Below, piece after piece: positions 1 through 5,943 of a stretch of 5,943 nucleotides of DNA; the first letter of the stretch is position 1, and each line of letters begins with the position of its first letter. Below the pieces are notes generated by a model. The model was not told the DNA's origin. It made no database searches and saw nothing but the letters and a program-made list of their open reading frames with translations. A program made the position numbers and the translations under genes. The stretch comes from Anaerolineales bacterium (GTDB lineage: Bacteria > Chloroflexota > Anaerolineae > Anaerolineales > Villigracilaceae). The DNA is taken from assembly GCA_017882065.1 (NCBI GenBank), contig JADGQD010000132.1, positions 1 to 5,943 on the forward strand. The letters run 5' to 3'.

Positions 1-1
1 C

Positions 2-2002
2 GCGATAGCGATTGTAGCGGCGGAAACCCAAGAGATCGCCGATCAGGCGTCGGCCTTGATTGAAGCGGAGTTCGACCTCCAGCCCGTCATCACGAATCCC
101 GTGCAGGCGCGTCAGGAGGGAGTCCCGCAAATACACGAAAAGGGCAATCTGCTCAAGCACATCAAAGTTCGCAAAGGTGACATGGAGGCGGGCTTCGCCA
201 AGGCCGATGTGATTCTCGAACACACCTTCCACACGCCGACCACTGACCACGCCTTCATCGAAACAGAATGTAGCATTGGTGTGCCTCTTCCCAATGGCCG
301 CATGGAAATTTATGTCGGCTCGCAAATTCCGTATCAAGATAGAACGCAGGTGGCGCGCGCAATGGGCTGGCCCGAAGAGCGCGTGCGCATCGTCGGCCAG
401 TTGATGGGTGGCGGCTTCGGCGGTAAGGAAGACGTGATGGGACAAATTCACGTTGCCATGCTTGCGAATGTGACTCAGCGCCCCGTGAAGTTGCTCTTTG
501 ATCGTCACGAAAGTTTGCTCGTGCATCCCAAGCGCCACGCCACGCAAATTCGCGTCAAGATGGGTGCGAAGAAAAACGGCCGCCTCGTCGCGGTGGACAC
601 CGAACTCTACGGCGACACGGGCGCGTACGCCTCGCTCGGAGAACACGTGATGACGCGCGCCACCACGCACTCGGCTGGTCCGTACGACATCCCGCACGTG
701 CGCGCCGATTGCTACGCCATGTACACCAACAATCCGCCCGCGGGCGCGTTCCGTGGATTCGGCGTCACGCAATCTGCGTTTGCGGTTGAGTCCATGATGG
801 ACATGCTTGCCGAGAAATTGAATCTCAACCCCGTTGAACTTCGCCGCATGAACTCGCTTCACGTTGGAAGTATCACCAACACGGGACAGGAATTGCGCGA
901 GTCGGTCGGCCTGATGGAATGTATTGACAAAGTGGATGCAGAAATGCGGAAGGACAACCCGCTTCCTTTCAAGCCGATAGTTGATCCTGTTCAACCGAAT
1001 CTGGTGCGCGCCTGGGGCTTTGCCGCGGCGTACAAGAATACAGGCCTCGGCGGCGGCGCGCCTGATATATCCAATGCAGAAGTGGAACTCTATGACAATG
1101 GAAAACTTGAAGTGCGAAGTTCCTCAGCCGAAATGGGGCAGGGACTGGTTACTGTGATGCAAACGATCGTCGCAGAAGAAATGTCTGTTGCACCTGAACA
1201 AGTCCGCGTCCTTGTCATGGATACCGACTTGACTCCCAATGGCGGGCCAACAACGGCCTCACGTCAAACTTATGTCACAGGCAACGCCTCTCGTTACGCA
1301 GCAAAAACTTTGAGGGACGCCATCACTGCCATGCTCGCTGAAAAATACGATGTGCGCCCCGAACAGATTCGCTTTGAGGATGGCATCGTCTACGCCAGCG
1401 GAAATTCGATGACATTCGCCGAAGTTGCCAAAGAAATGAAAGCAATGGGCCAACAACCGCGCGCTCTGTACGAATACGAAGCACCCAAAACTCAGCCCCT
1501 CGGTATGCTTACCGAAGACGGTAAGTACGGCGACATGCACTTCGCCTTCTCCTATGGCGTGCAAGCCACTGAAGTGGAAGTCAACAAACTGACTGGCGAA
1601 ATCCGCGTTCTGAAAGTTATCTCTGCCAATGACGTAGGCATGGCTGTCAACCCGCTAGGCTTGCAGGGACAAATCGAGGGCGGCGTGATGATGGGCCTTG
1701 GTAACTGTCTCACCGAAGAGTTCATCGTCGAGAATGGAAACGTCGTCACAGACCATCTCGCCCGCTACCGCGTCCCTGGCATCATGCTCACGCCTGAGAT
1801 CACCTCCATCATTGTCGAGCATCCCACCGCCGAAGGTCCATACGGTGCAAAAGGAGTGGGAGAGATATGTAGTATCCCAACCACCCCCGCAATCACAAAC
1901 GCCATCTACAACGCGGTTGGCGTACGTGTAGATAATCTGCCGGTCGATCAGGAAAAAATCCTGTGGGCGCTCAGGAATACTCCAGTGTTTGTTGGCCGTT
2001 AA
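2..2002 (+). CDS. Xanthine dehydrogenase-family molybdopterin-binding (large) subunit, 5'-truncated
   Basis: The protein is the molybdenum-cofactor subunit of a molybdenum hydroxylase, which oxidises N-heterocycles or aldehydes with water-derived oxygen and passes electrons to separate 2Fe-2S and FAD subunits. The frame is open from the first complete codon at 2, and 18 codons before the first TTG (56) already read as family sequence (AIAIVAAETQEIADQASALI). The gene therefore begins outside the window. About 666 residues are visible against a usual ~750-770, so roughly 100 N-terminal residues are missing. Numbering from position 2, the motifs are GGGFGGKE at 136-143, AFRGFG at 249-254, EMGQG at 377-381, SRQT around 420 and GAKGVGE at 616-621 ending in the catalytic Glu621. 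By remembered alignment to bovine xanthine oxidase, Glu143, Arg219 (VMTRATTH), Phe253 and Glu621 match Glu802, Arg880, Phe914 and Glu1261. This favours a purine-type over an aldehyde-oxidase-type pocket. The gene ends in TAA. The exact substrate is not proven. Confidence 0.93.
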   Translation, partial: AIAIVAAETQEIADQASALIEAEFDLQPVITNPVQARQEGVPQIHEKGNLLKHIKVRKGDMEAGFAKADVILEHTFHTPTTDHAFIETECSIGVPLPNGRMEIYVGSQIPYQDRTQVARAMGWPEERVRIVGQLMGGGFGGKEDVMGQIHVAMLANVTQRPVKLLFDRHESLLVHPKRHATQIRVKMGAKKNGRLVAVDTELYGDTGAYASLGEHVMTRATTHSAGPYDIPHVRADCYAMYTNNPPAGAFRGFGVTQSAFAVESMMDMLAEKLNLNPVELRRMNSLHVGSITNTGQELRESVGLMECIDKVDAEMRKDNPLPFKPIVDPVQPNLVRAWGFAAAYKNTGLGGGAPDISNAEVELYDNGKLEVRSSSAEMGQGLVTVMQTIVAEEMSVAPEQVRVLVMDTDLTPNGGPTTASRQTYVTGNASRYAAKTLRDAITAMLAEKYDVRPEQIRFEDGIVYASGNSMTFAEVAKEMKAMGQQPRALYEYEAPKTQPLGMLTEDGKYGDMHFAFSYGVQATEVEVNKLTGEIRVLKVISANDVGMAVNPLGLQGQIEGGVMMGLGNCLTEEFIVENGNVVTDHLARYRVPGIMLTPEITSIIVEHPTAEGPYGAKGVGEICSIPTTPAITNAIYNAVGVRVDNLPVDQEKILWALRNTPVFVGR

Positions 2003-2015
2003 GAAAGGATATAAT
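1989..2015 (+). promoter_or_regulatory. Candidate promoter upstream of the threonine synthase gene
   Basis: A perfect TATAAT -10 box lies at 2010-2015, directly after the stop of the molybdenum hydroxylase gene. The best -35 candidate is TTGTTG (1989-1994), matching three of six consensus bases with a short 15-base spacer, so the -35 is weak. Transcription would start near 2022, just ahead of the hairpin at 2027-2045. The position between two functionally unrelated genes suits a new transcription unit covering the thrC-like, AI-2E and glycosyltransferase genes. The call rests on the -10 alone. Confidence 0.4.
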
Positions 2016-2026
2016 CAATTAAAGAT

Positions 2027-2045
2027 GGTGTCTCTGAAAGACACC
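2027..2045 (+). promoter_or_regulatory. Stem-loop in the gap before the threonine synthase gene
   Basis: GGTGTCT (2027-2033) pairs perfectly with AGACACC (2039-2045) across a 5-base loop CTGAA, and a T-G wobble can extend the base. Only three T's follow after GGAA, so it is a poor intrinsic terminator. It lies 24 bases after the upstream stop and about 5 bases after the start site predicted from TATAAT. It could therefore be a 5'-end stabilising or regulatory hairpin, or a weak 3' end for the upstream transcript. A second, smaller GC-rich stem (GCGG 2062-2065 with CCGC 2071-2074) follows it. Confidence 0.5.
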
Positions 2046-2092
2046 GGAATTTACACAGTTTGCGGTACTGCCGCGTTATGAAAGAGATGCGA

Positions 2093-3358
2093 ATGGAAAA
2101 ATTTAAAGGCTACCGTTGTTCACTTTGTAATACCGAATACCTGCCTGGCCAGGTAACATATACCTGCCCGCAGGACGGGGGCAATCTGGATGTGGTGCTG
2201 GATTACGACACCATCCGTCAGAAATTCCAACCCGAAGACCTGACTTGCCGCGCCGAGGACTCGCTCTGGCGCTATTTACCGCTTTTACCCGTCCCCGACC
2301 CGGGCGGTGAAGGGACTCCCATCCGGGCCGCAGGCTGGACGCCGGTCTTCACGCTGACGCGTCTGGCGGAAAAACTCGGTCTCGAGCATCTCTGGCTCAA
2401 GGACGAGAGCCGCAACCCGACGGCTTCCTTCAAAGACCGCGCCAGCGCAGTGGTGGTGGCGCGTGCCCGTGAAATCGGTGCGGAAGTGGTCGTTACGGCT
2501 TCCACCGGCAATGCCGGGGCAGCCCTGGCCGGTATGTCTGCTGCGATAGGACAGAAAGCAGTCATCTTTGCACCGAAATCCGCACCCCCGGCGAAAGTGG
2601 CCCAGCTGCTCGTTTTTGGCGCCAAAGTCCTTCTGGTGGATGGCACTTACGACGAGGCTTTTGACCTGACCATCAAAGCCGCGCAGGAATTTGGCTGGTA
2701 CTGCCGCAATACGGGCTATAACCCGTTCACTGCCGAAGGGAAAAAAACTGCCGCGCTGGAAATCTGGGAATGGTATAACCAAAAAAAGGAATGGATGACG
2801 GAACATGGCGAGTCCGTCAGTGACGTTCCGTTGACCGTTTTCGTTTCGGTCGGCGATGGGAACATCATCTCCGGCATGCACAAAGGCTTCAAGGATTTGC
2901 TGGCCCTGGGATGGATGGAGAATATGCCCCGGATTATCGGCGTACAGGCCGAAGGGTCCGCCGCGATTGCGAACGCATTCCATGCCGGGACGGAAAAGAT
3001 CATCCCCGTCTCTGCCAAAACGATTGCCGATAGTATCTCTGTTGATCTGCCGCGGGACGGCGTGCGGGCGGTACGTGCAGCCCGCGAGACCGGAGGCACG
3101 TATATTCAAGTAAGCGATGATGAAATTTTGCAAGCCATCGCCGCGCTCGGCCTGCTGGGAATCTTCGCCGAACCCGCCGGTGCGACGGCCTATGCGGGTT
3201 TGGTGCGGGCGGTAGGGCAGGAGATAGTCAAGGCAGGTGAGCCGGTACTGGTGCTGAATACTGGCTCCGGGTTGAAGGACGTGCGGGCCGCCATGCAGGC
3301 AGTGGCCGCCGCCCCGATTATTGAACCGACGCTGGAAGCAGTGAAGCGATTACTATGA
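2093..3358 (+). CDS. thrC: Threonine synthase-like PLP-dependent enzyme with N-terminal zinc ribbon
   Basis: Threonine synthase converts O-phosphohomoserine to threonine and phosphate in the cytoplasm, using PLP. From ATG 2093 the protein has 421 residues, close to the usual ~400-420. Residues 5-38 form a short zinc-ribbon-like segment with Cys9, Cys12 and Cys25, but Asp stands where a fourth Cys would be expected (CPQDGG). The fold-type II PLP core follows: NPTASFKDR with Schiff-base Lys114, ASTGNAG (136-142), NPFTAEGKKT (210-219), SVGDGNIISG (252-261) and EPAGATA (360-366), then NTGSGLKD near the end. In-frame starts exist at TTG 2060 and ATG 2078, 2087 and 2093. I chose 2093 because AAAGAG at 2081-2086 sits 6 bases upstream and family-like sequence begins there; the earlier starts lack a ribosome-binding site. 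The stop overlaps the next gene's ATG. Related fold-type II enzymes such as cysteate synthase or threonine dehydratase are less likely given the EGKKT and VGDG motifs. Confidence 0.87.
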   Translation: MEKFKGYRCSLCNTEYLPGQVTYTCPQDGGNLDVVLDYDTIRQKFQPEDLTCRAEDSLWRYLPLLPVPDPGGEGTPIRAAGWTPVFTLTRLAEKLGLEHLWLKDESRNPTASFKDRASAVVVARAREIGAEVVVTASTGNAGAALAGMSAAIGQKAVIFAPKSAPPAKVAQLLVFGAKVLLVDGTYDEAFDLTIKAAQEFGWYCRNTGYNPFTAEGKKTAALEIWEWYNQKKEWMTEHGESVSDVPLTVFVSVGDGNIISGMHKGFKDLLALGWMENMPRIIGVQAEGSAAIANAFHAGTEKIIPVSAKTIADSISVDLPRDGVRAVRAARETGGTYIQVSDDEILQAIAALGLLGIFAEPAGATAYAGLVRAVGQEIVKAGEPVLVLNTGSGLKDVRAAMQAVAAAPIIEPTLEAVKRLL

Positions 3359-4524
3359 ACGAACAAAACCAATGGAGTATGCCGGTCCGTTACCTGGTCT
3401 TTGGAGTTGTTTTTATACTCCTGGCCGTGGGGCTCTGGTATATCCGCAGCATTTTGGAACCGTTGATTATTGCAGGCTTTATTGCCTATCTCATCCATCC
3501 CGCAGTTAATTATTTGACCAGGCGTACGCGCCTGTCGCGCCCGGCCGCGGTCAACCTGGTTTATTTCATTACCCTGGCAGTGCTGATTGGCACGCCGTCA
3601 ACGCTCGCCCCCATCTTTTTTGATGAATTTAAACAGGTGATTGCCGACGTACTCAATATTTTTAACCAACTCATTGTCTGGTTGGTGAAGCCGCGTGCCG
3701 CCTCCATTATTCCCATTGATTTTGGGCAATTGGCCAATCGGTTGACCCAGTTCCGCTCCACCTTTCTATCGTCCCTTCCGGACCAGGCACTTCAACTATT
3801 GGGGAAGACTTCCGTGGGTGCTCTGTGGATCCTGGTCATCCTGGTGGTGGTATATTATCTCCTGGCTGAATGGCCGCATCTCCGCAATGGCTTTATCGGC
3901 TCATTCCCGGATGTTTATCACGCCGAACTCAACGAGCTGTATCAACGAGTACGCAGTATCTGGATGAACTATTTGCGCGGTCAATTATTGTTGATGGTGA
4001 TCGTGGGAGTGACTTTTACGATTGCCTGGACGGTTATTGGCATTCCTGGAGCGTTGGTGCTGGGTGTTGTCGCCGGTTTCCTGACTTTGATTCCAGACGT
4101 TGGTCCATTCCTGGCGGCTGTGCTGGCAATTGGTGTAGCGCTGCTTGAAGGTTCGAACTGGAGTTGGATGCCAGCCTCCAGTTTCATCGTTGCATTAATT
4201 GCTTTGGCAATCTATCTTCTTCTAATTACCATCAAAAATTTTTGGCTGCGGCCATTCATCATGGGCCGCAGTGTCCACATGCACGAAGCGTTGGTTTTAA
4301 TATCCATTATCATGGCAACGATCCTGTGGGGCATTCTGGGTGCCCTGCTCATTGTACCGGTACTGGCTTCGCTTGTCGTGATCTTTGATTACCTGCGCCG
4401 CCGTATTATGGGCATGCCGCCTTTCCCGCCCACGGACCCGTTCGTCCTGGAAACCCCCCCGGTTTCTGGGTCCGAAAAGGTCGCGGCTTTGAAGACCATA
4501 ATTTCAAGAAAGAAGAAGGGGTAG
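3355..4524 (+). CDS. AI-2E family transporter (TqsA/PerM-like membrane protein)
   Basis: This is a 389-residue polytopic inner-membrane protein of the AI-2E transporter family. Members have been linked to export of autoinducer-2 (TqsA), permease-like roles or Na+/H+ antiport, so the substrate here is unknown. Hydrophobic segments lie near residues 11-30, 32-50, 64-86, 152-171, 210-230, 231-265, 276-295 and 311-345. A less hydrophobic stretch at ~90-150 separates the first three from the rest, as is usual in the family. Family signatures are YLRGQ (206-210), LIPDVGP (245-251) and RPFIMGRSVHMHEALVLIS (299-317). A basic tail of about 40 residues (RRR at 348-350, ending RKKKG) is probably cytoplasmic. 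The ATG overlaps the thrC-like stop as ATGA, and the only ribosome-binding site is a weak GAAG 8 bases upstream, so translation is probably coupled. The glycosyltransferase gene starts 1 base after its TAG. Confidence 0.9.
   Translation: MNEQNQWSMPVRYLVFGVVFILLAVGLWYIRSILEPLIIAGFIAYLIHPAVNYLTRRTRLSRPAAVNLVYFITLAVLIGTPSTLAPIFFDEFKQVIADVLNIFNQLIVWLVKPRAASIIPIDFGQLANRLTQFRSTFLSSLPDQALQLLGKTSVGALWILVILVVVYYLLAEWPHLRNGFIGSFPDVYHAELNELYQRVRSIWMNYLRGQLLLMVIVGVTFTIAWTVIGIPGALVLGVVAGFLTLIPDVGPFLAAVLAIGVALLEGSNWSWMPASSFIVALIALAIYLLLITIKNFWLRPFIMGRSVHMHEALVLISIIMATILWGILGALLIVPVLASLVVIFDYLRRRIMGMPPFPPTDPFVLETPPVSGSEKVAALKTIISRKKKG
4512..4522 (+). promoter_or_regulatory. Ribosome binding site of the glycosyltransferase gene
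   Basis: A purine-rich stretch ending in AAGGGG lies a few bases before ATG 4526, inside the last codons of the AI-2E gene. It supports ATG 4526 as the start and shows that this gene has its own ribosome entry site as well as 1-base spacing to the upstream stop. Confidence 0.6.
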
Positions 4525-4525
4525 T

Positions 4526-5455
4526 ATGCCAATCACATTTTCGATTGTCGCTCCGATTTTCAACGAATTGGACAACCTGCCCGATCTTTACCGCCGTGTG
4601 CGGGAGGTGATGTCGGCCACGCGCGGGACCTGGGAACTGGTGCTCGTGGATGATGGTTCCACCGACGGCTCGACCGAGCGCATCCTCCAACTGGCGAAGG
4701 AGGACGAACACGTCCGCCCGGTGATTTTTGCGCGCAACTTCGGCCATCAGGTGGCGATCACGGCCGGCTGGGACTATGCGCGCGGCGAGGCGGTGGTCAT
4801 TATTGACGCTGACTTGCAGGACCCTCCGGAGGCCATCCCGGATCTGATCGCAAAGTGGCGCGAGGGGTACGAGGTGGTCTATGCGGTGCGCGCCGAACGC
4901 GAAGGGGAAACCTGGTTCAAGAAGACGACGGCCGCGCTGTTCTACCGTATCGTCCATCGCATTACCGACGTAAAAATCCCGGTGGATACCGGCGATTTCC
5001 GCCTGATGGATCGCAAAGTAGTGGATGTGCTCAAGACGATGCGTGAGAGACATCGCTTCCCGCGCGGCATGTCAGCCTGGGTGGGATTCAGGCAAATCGG
5101 TGTGCCGTATAAGCGCGCCGCACGTCACGCCGGCGTGACCAAGTACCCGTTCAAGAATATGCTCAAACTGGCGCTGAATGCCATCACCGGCTTTTCGTAT
5201 TTCCCACTGCAACTGGCAACCTACTTCGGGTTTGCCGCGGCGGGGTTGGCGATCATCGCCATCCCGGTGGTCATCATCATGCGCCTGGTGGGGCATGGCA
5301 CTTTCCTAGGCCAGGCCACTACGCTGATCGCTGTGCTGTTCCTGGGCGGGGTGCAGTTAATCTCCCTGGGCGTATTGGGCGAATACCTGGGGCGGATTTA
5401 TGACGAGGTTAAGGGGAGACCGCTGTATATTGTGCGCGAAGGCCCTGAAAAGTAG
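4526..5455 (+). CDS. Family 2 glycosyltransferase, GtrB/DPM1/ArnC-like (polyprenyl-phosphate sugar transferase)
   Basis: This 309-residue enzyme likely moves a sugar from a nucleotide-sugar to a polyprenyl phosphate on the cytoplasmic face of the membrane, giving a lipid-linked sugar for envelope glycans or protein glycosylation. The N-terminal GT-A domain shows SIVAPIFNE (6-14), VDDGSTDGS (41-49), RNFGHQVAITAG (70-81), the metal/nucleotide-binding DADLQDPPE (94-102) and the acceptor-side DTGDFRLMDR (154-163). The family's R-F-x-RG-x-x-x-W-x-G block is present at 177-187. Two C-terminal transmembrane helices span about 229-253 and 263-288, followed by the conserved EYLGRIYDEVKGRPLYIV (286-303). 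This GT-A plus two-helix layout is that of GtrB and ArnC. Length is normal for the family (~300-330). The sugar cannot be read from the sequence. It is the last gene before a strong terminator, so it probably closes the operon. Confidence 0.92.
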   Translation: MPITFSIVAPIFNELDNLPDLYRRVREVMSATRGTWELVLVDDGSTDGSTERILQLAKEDEHVRPVIFARNFGHQVAITAGWDYARGEAVVIIDADLQDPPEAIPDLIAKWREGYEVVYAVRAEREGETWFKKTTAALFYRIVHRITDVKIPVDTGDFRLMDRKVVDVLKTMRERHRFPRGMSAWVGFRQIGVPYKRAARHAGVTKYPFKNMLKLALNAITGFSYFPLQLATYFGFAAAGLAIIAIPVVIIMRLVGHGTFLGQATTLIAVLFLGGVQLISLGVLGEYLGRIYDEVKGRPLYIVREGPEK

Positions 5456-5458
5456 AAT
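5430..5458 (+). promoter_or_regulatory. Candidate promoter for the C-S lyase gene, overlapping the glycosyltransferase stop
   Basis: TTGTGC (5430-5435) is followed after exactly 17 bases by TAGAAT (5453-5458), which matches the -10 consensus at five of six positions. The -35 matches three of six. The -10 contains the TAG stop of the glycosyltransferase gene. The predicted start, near 5465, falls in the left arm of the terminator hairpin. Only 18 bases separate the terminator T-run from the next ATG, so a promoter for that gene has to lie about here or further upstream. Confidence 0.35.
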
Positions 5459-5462
5459 TTCG

Positions 5463-5495
5463 TCTGCCCGGATCACCGTATCCGGGCAGATTTTT
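5463..5495 (+). terminator. Rho-independent terminator after the glycosyltransferase gene
   Basis: TCTGCCCGGAT (5463-5473) pairs perfectly over 11 bp with ATCCGGGCAGA (5480-5490) around a 6-base loop CACCGT, and five T's follow at 5491-5495. This is a classic intrinsic terminator for + strand transcription, 7 bases past the glycosyltransferase stop. No comparable T-run lies on the other side, so it should act in one direction only. Confidence 0.9.
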
Positions 5496-5500
5496 CGATG

Positions 5501-5507
5501 AGGTGAG
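5501..5507 (+). promoter_or_regulatory. Ribosome binding site of the C-S lyase gene
   Basis: AGGTGAG lies 6 bases before ATG 5514 and resembles the AGGAGG/AGGTGA type of Shine-Dalgarno site. It fixes 5514 as the start. It lies just past the terminator T-run, so a hairpin-proximal leader would still expose it. Confidence 0.7.
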
Positions 5508-5513
5508 CATAGC

Positions 5514-5943
5514 ATGACCGATTTTGATACTATCATTGACCGCCGTTCCACAAATAGCATCAAATGGAAACTCTACGGCGAAGAAGTCCTGCCGCTGTGG
5601 GTGGCGGATATGGATTTCGCCGCACCCGAACCGGTGCAGGAAGCCCTGCGCCGCGCCGTGGAGCACGGTATTTTCGGATACGAATTCCCCACCAAAGAAC
5701 TGCGTGAAACTGTCGCCACCCGGATGGACAAACTCTACGGCTGGCAGGTCTCGCCCGAAATGGTGGTCGCCACACCGGGCGTGATTGCCGGGTTCACCGC
5801 CGCCGCACGCACGGTCTGCACGGCGGGGCAGGGGATTCTGGTCCAGCCGCCGGTCTACCCGCCCTTCCTGTCAGTCCATAAAAGCGGTGCGCTGGTCCGC
5901 CAGGATGCCCCGCTCAAGATTATGGCGGATGGCGCTACCCTGC
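5514..5943 (+). CDS. patB: MalY/PatB-type cystathionine beta-lyase / aminotransferase, 3'-truncated
   Basis: The frame from ATG 5514 stays open to the window edge, giving the first 143 residues of a protein usually ~390 long. It is a fold-type I PLP enzyme of the MalY/PatB group, which cleaves cystathionine or related C-S substrates to homocysteine or a thiol, pyruvate and ammonia. Visible hallmarks are FDTIIDRRSTNSIKW (4-18), PLWVADMDF (27-35), FGYEFPTKELRETVATRM (54-71), the TPGVIAGFTAAA block (87-98) that leads into the cofactor phosphate site, and QPPVYPPF (111-118) with the Tyr expected near the PLP ring. The PLP-binding lysine lies beyond the window, so catalytic competence cannot be checked. 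A good ribosome-binding site precedes it. It follows a strong terminator, which places it in a different transcription unit from the glycosyltransferase. A general class I/II aminotransferase is the alternative, but WVADMDF favours MalY/PatB. Confidence 0.88.
   Translation, partial: MTDFDTIIDRRSTNSIKWKLYGEEVLPLWVADMDFAAPEPVQEALRRAVEHGIFGYEFPTKELRETVATRMDKLYGWQVSPEMVVATPGVIAGFTAAARTVCTAGQGILVQPPVYPPFLSVHKSGALVRQDAPLKIMADGATL

Noticed and set aside
2027..2045. Hairpin considered as the terminator of the molybdenum hydroxylase gene
   Set aside because: Only three T's follow, separated from the stem by GGAA, so it lacks the U-tract of an intrinsic terminator. It is kept as a stem-loop of unknown role.
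2285..3133. 282-residue open frame on the - strand inside the threonine synthase gene
   Set aside because: It lies antisense to a gene with clear family motifs, has no recognisable domain, and reads as the compositional shadow of a GC-rich gene.
3062..3214. 12-base direct repeat GTGCGGGCGGTA at 3062 and 3203
   Set aside because: Both copies lie in frame within the threonine synthase gene and encode VRAV in ordinary family sequence, so this is probably coding coincidence.
4450..4466. C7 run and inverted repeat GAAACC/GGTTTC near the end of the AI-2E gene, considered as a slippage site or terminator
   Set aside because: The frame continues normally to a stop 1 base before the next gene, the stem is only 6 bp, and no T-run follows.
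4406..5053. 215-residue open frame on the - strand over the AI-2E/glycosyltransferase junction
   Set aside because: It is antisense to two well-supported genes, rich in Arg and His in the way of shadow frames, and has no recognisable motif.
1..5943. Search for a defence system, CRISPR array, insertion sequence, phage gene or tRNA
   Set aside because: Nothing matched: there are no spaced repeats, transposase motifs or inverted terminal repeats, and the five genes and their short gaps account for nearly all bases.

Overview
This window reads as a stretch of a bacterial chromosome with five protein-coding genes, all on the + strand and closely packed. Protein style suggests a Chloroflexota (Anaerolineae-like) bacterium: a molybdenum hydroxylase, a zinc-ribbon threonine synthase, and a GtrB/DPM1-type glycosyltransferase. 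No rRNA, tRNA or marker gene is present, so this placement is inference only. I see no mobile element, CRISPR array, tRNA or phage gene.

Layout. (1) Positions 2-2002 hold the C-terminal ~666 residues of a xanthine dehydrogenase-family molybdopterin-binding subunit, with its 5' end outside the window. (2) A 90-base gap (2003-2092) carries a perfect TATAAT box, a perfect 7-bp hairpin, a smaller GC-rich hairpin and an 18-codon mini-ORF. (3) Positions 2093-3358 encode a PLP-dependent threonine synthase-like enzyme. (4) Positions 3355-4524 encode an AI-2E family membrane protein, overlapping the previous gene by 4 bases (ATGA). (5) Positions 4526-5455 encode a polyprenyl-phosphate glycosyltransferase starting 1 base after the previous stop. 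(6) A strong intrinsic terminator lies at 5463-5495. (7) From 5514 to the window end is the N-terminal 143 residues of a MalY/PatB-type C-S lyase/aminotransferase, cut off by the window edge.

How the parts relate. The thrC-like, AI-2E and glycosyltransferase genes have the spacing of one operon, beginning near the TATAAT box at 2010 and ending at the terminator. Their functions (amino-acid synthesis, membrane transport, lipid-linked sugar transfer) do not form an obvious pathway. The molybdenum hydroxylase belongs to an upstream unit and the C-S lyase to a downstream one. A possible promoter for the C-S lyase overlaps the glycosyltransferase stop codon and would start its transcript inside the terminator hairpin. 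Overall this looks like ordinary housekeeping and metabolic sequence. The points most worth a second look are the two compact regulatory gaps, not a new gene system.
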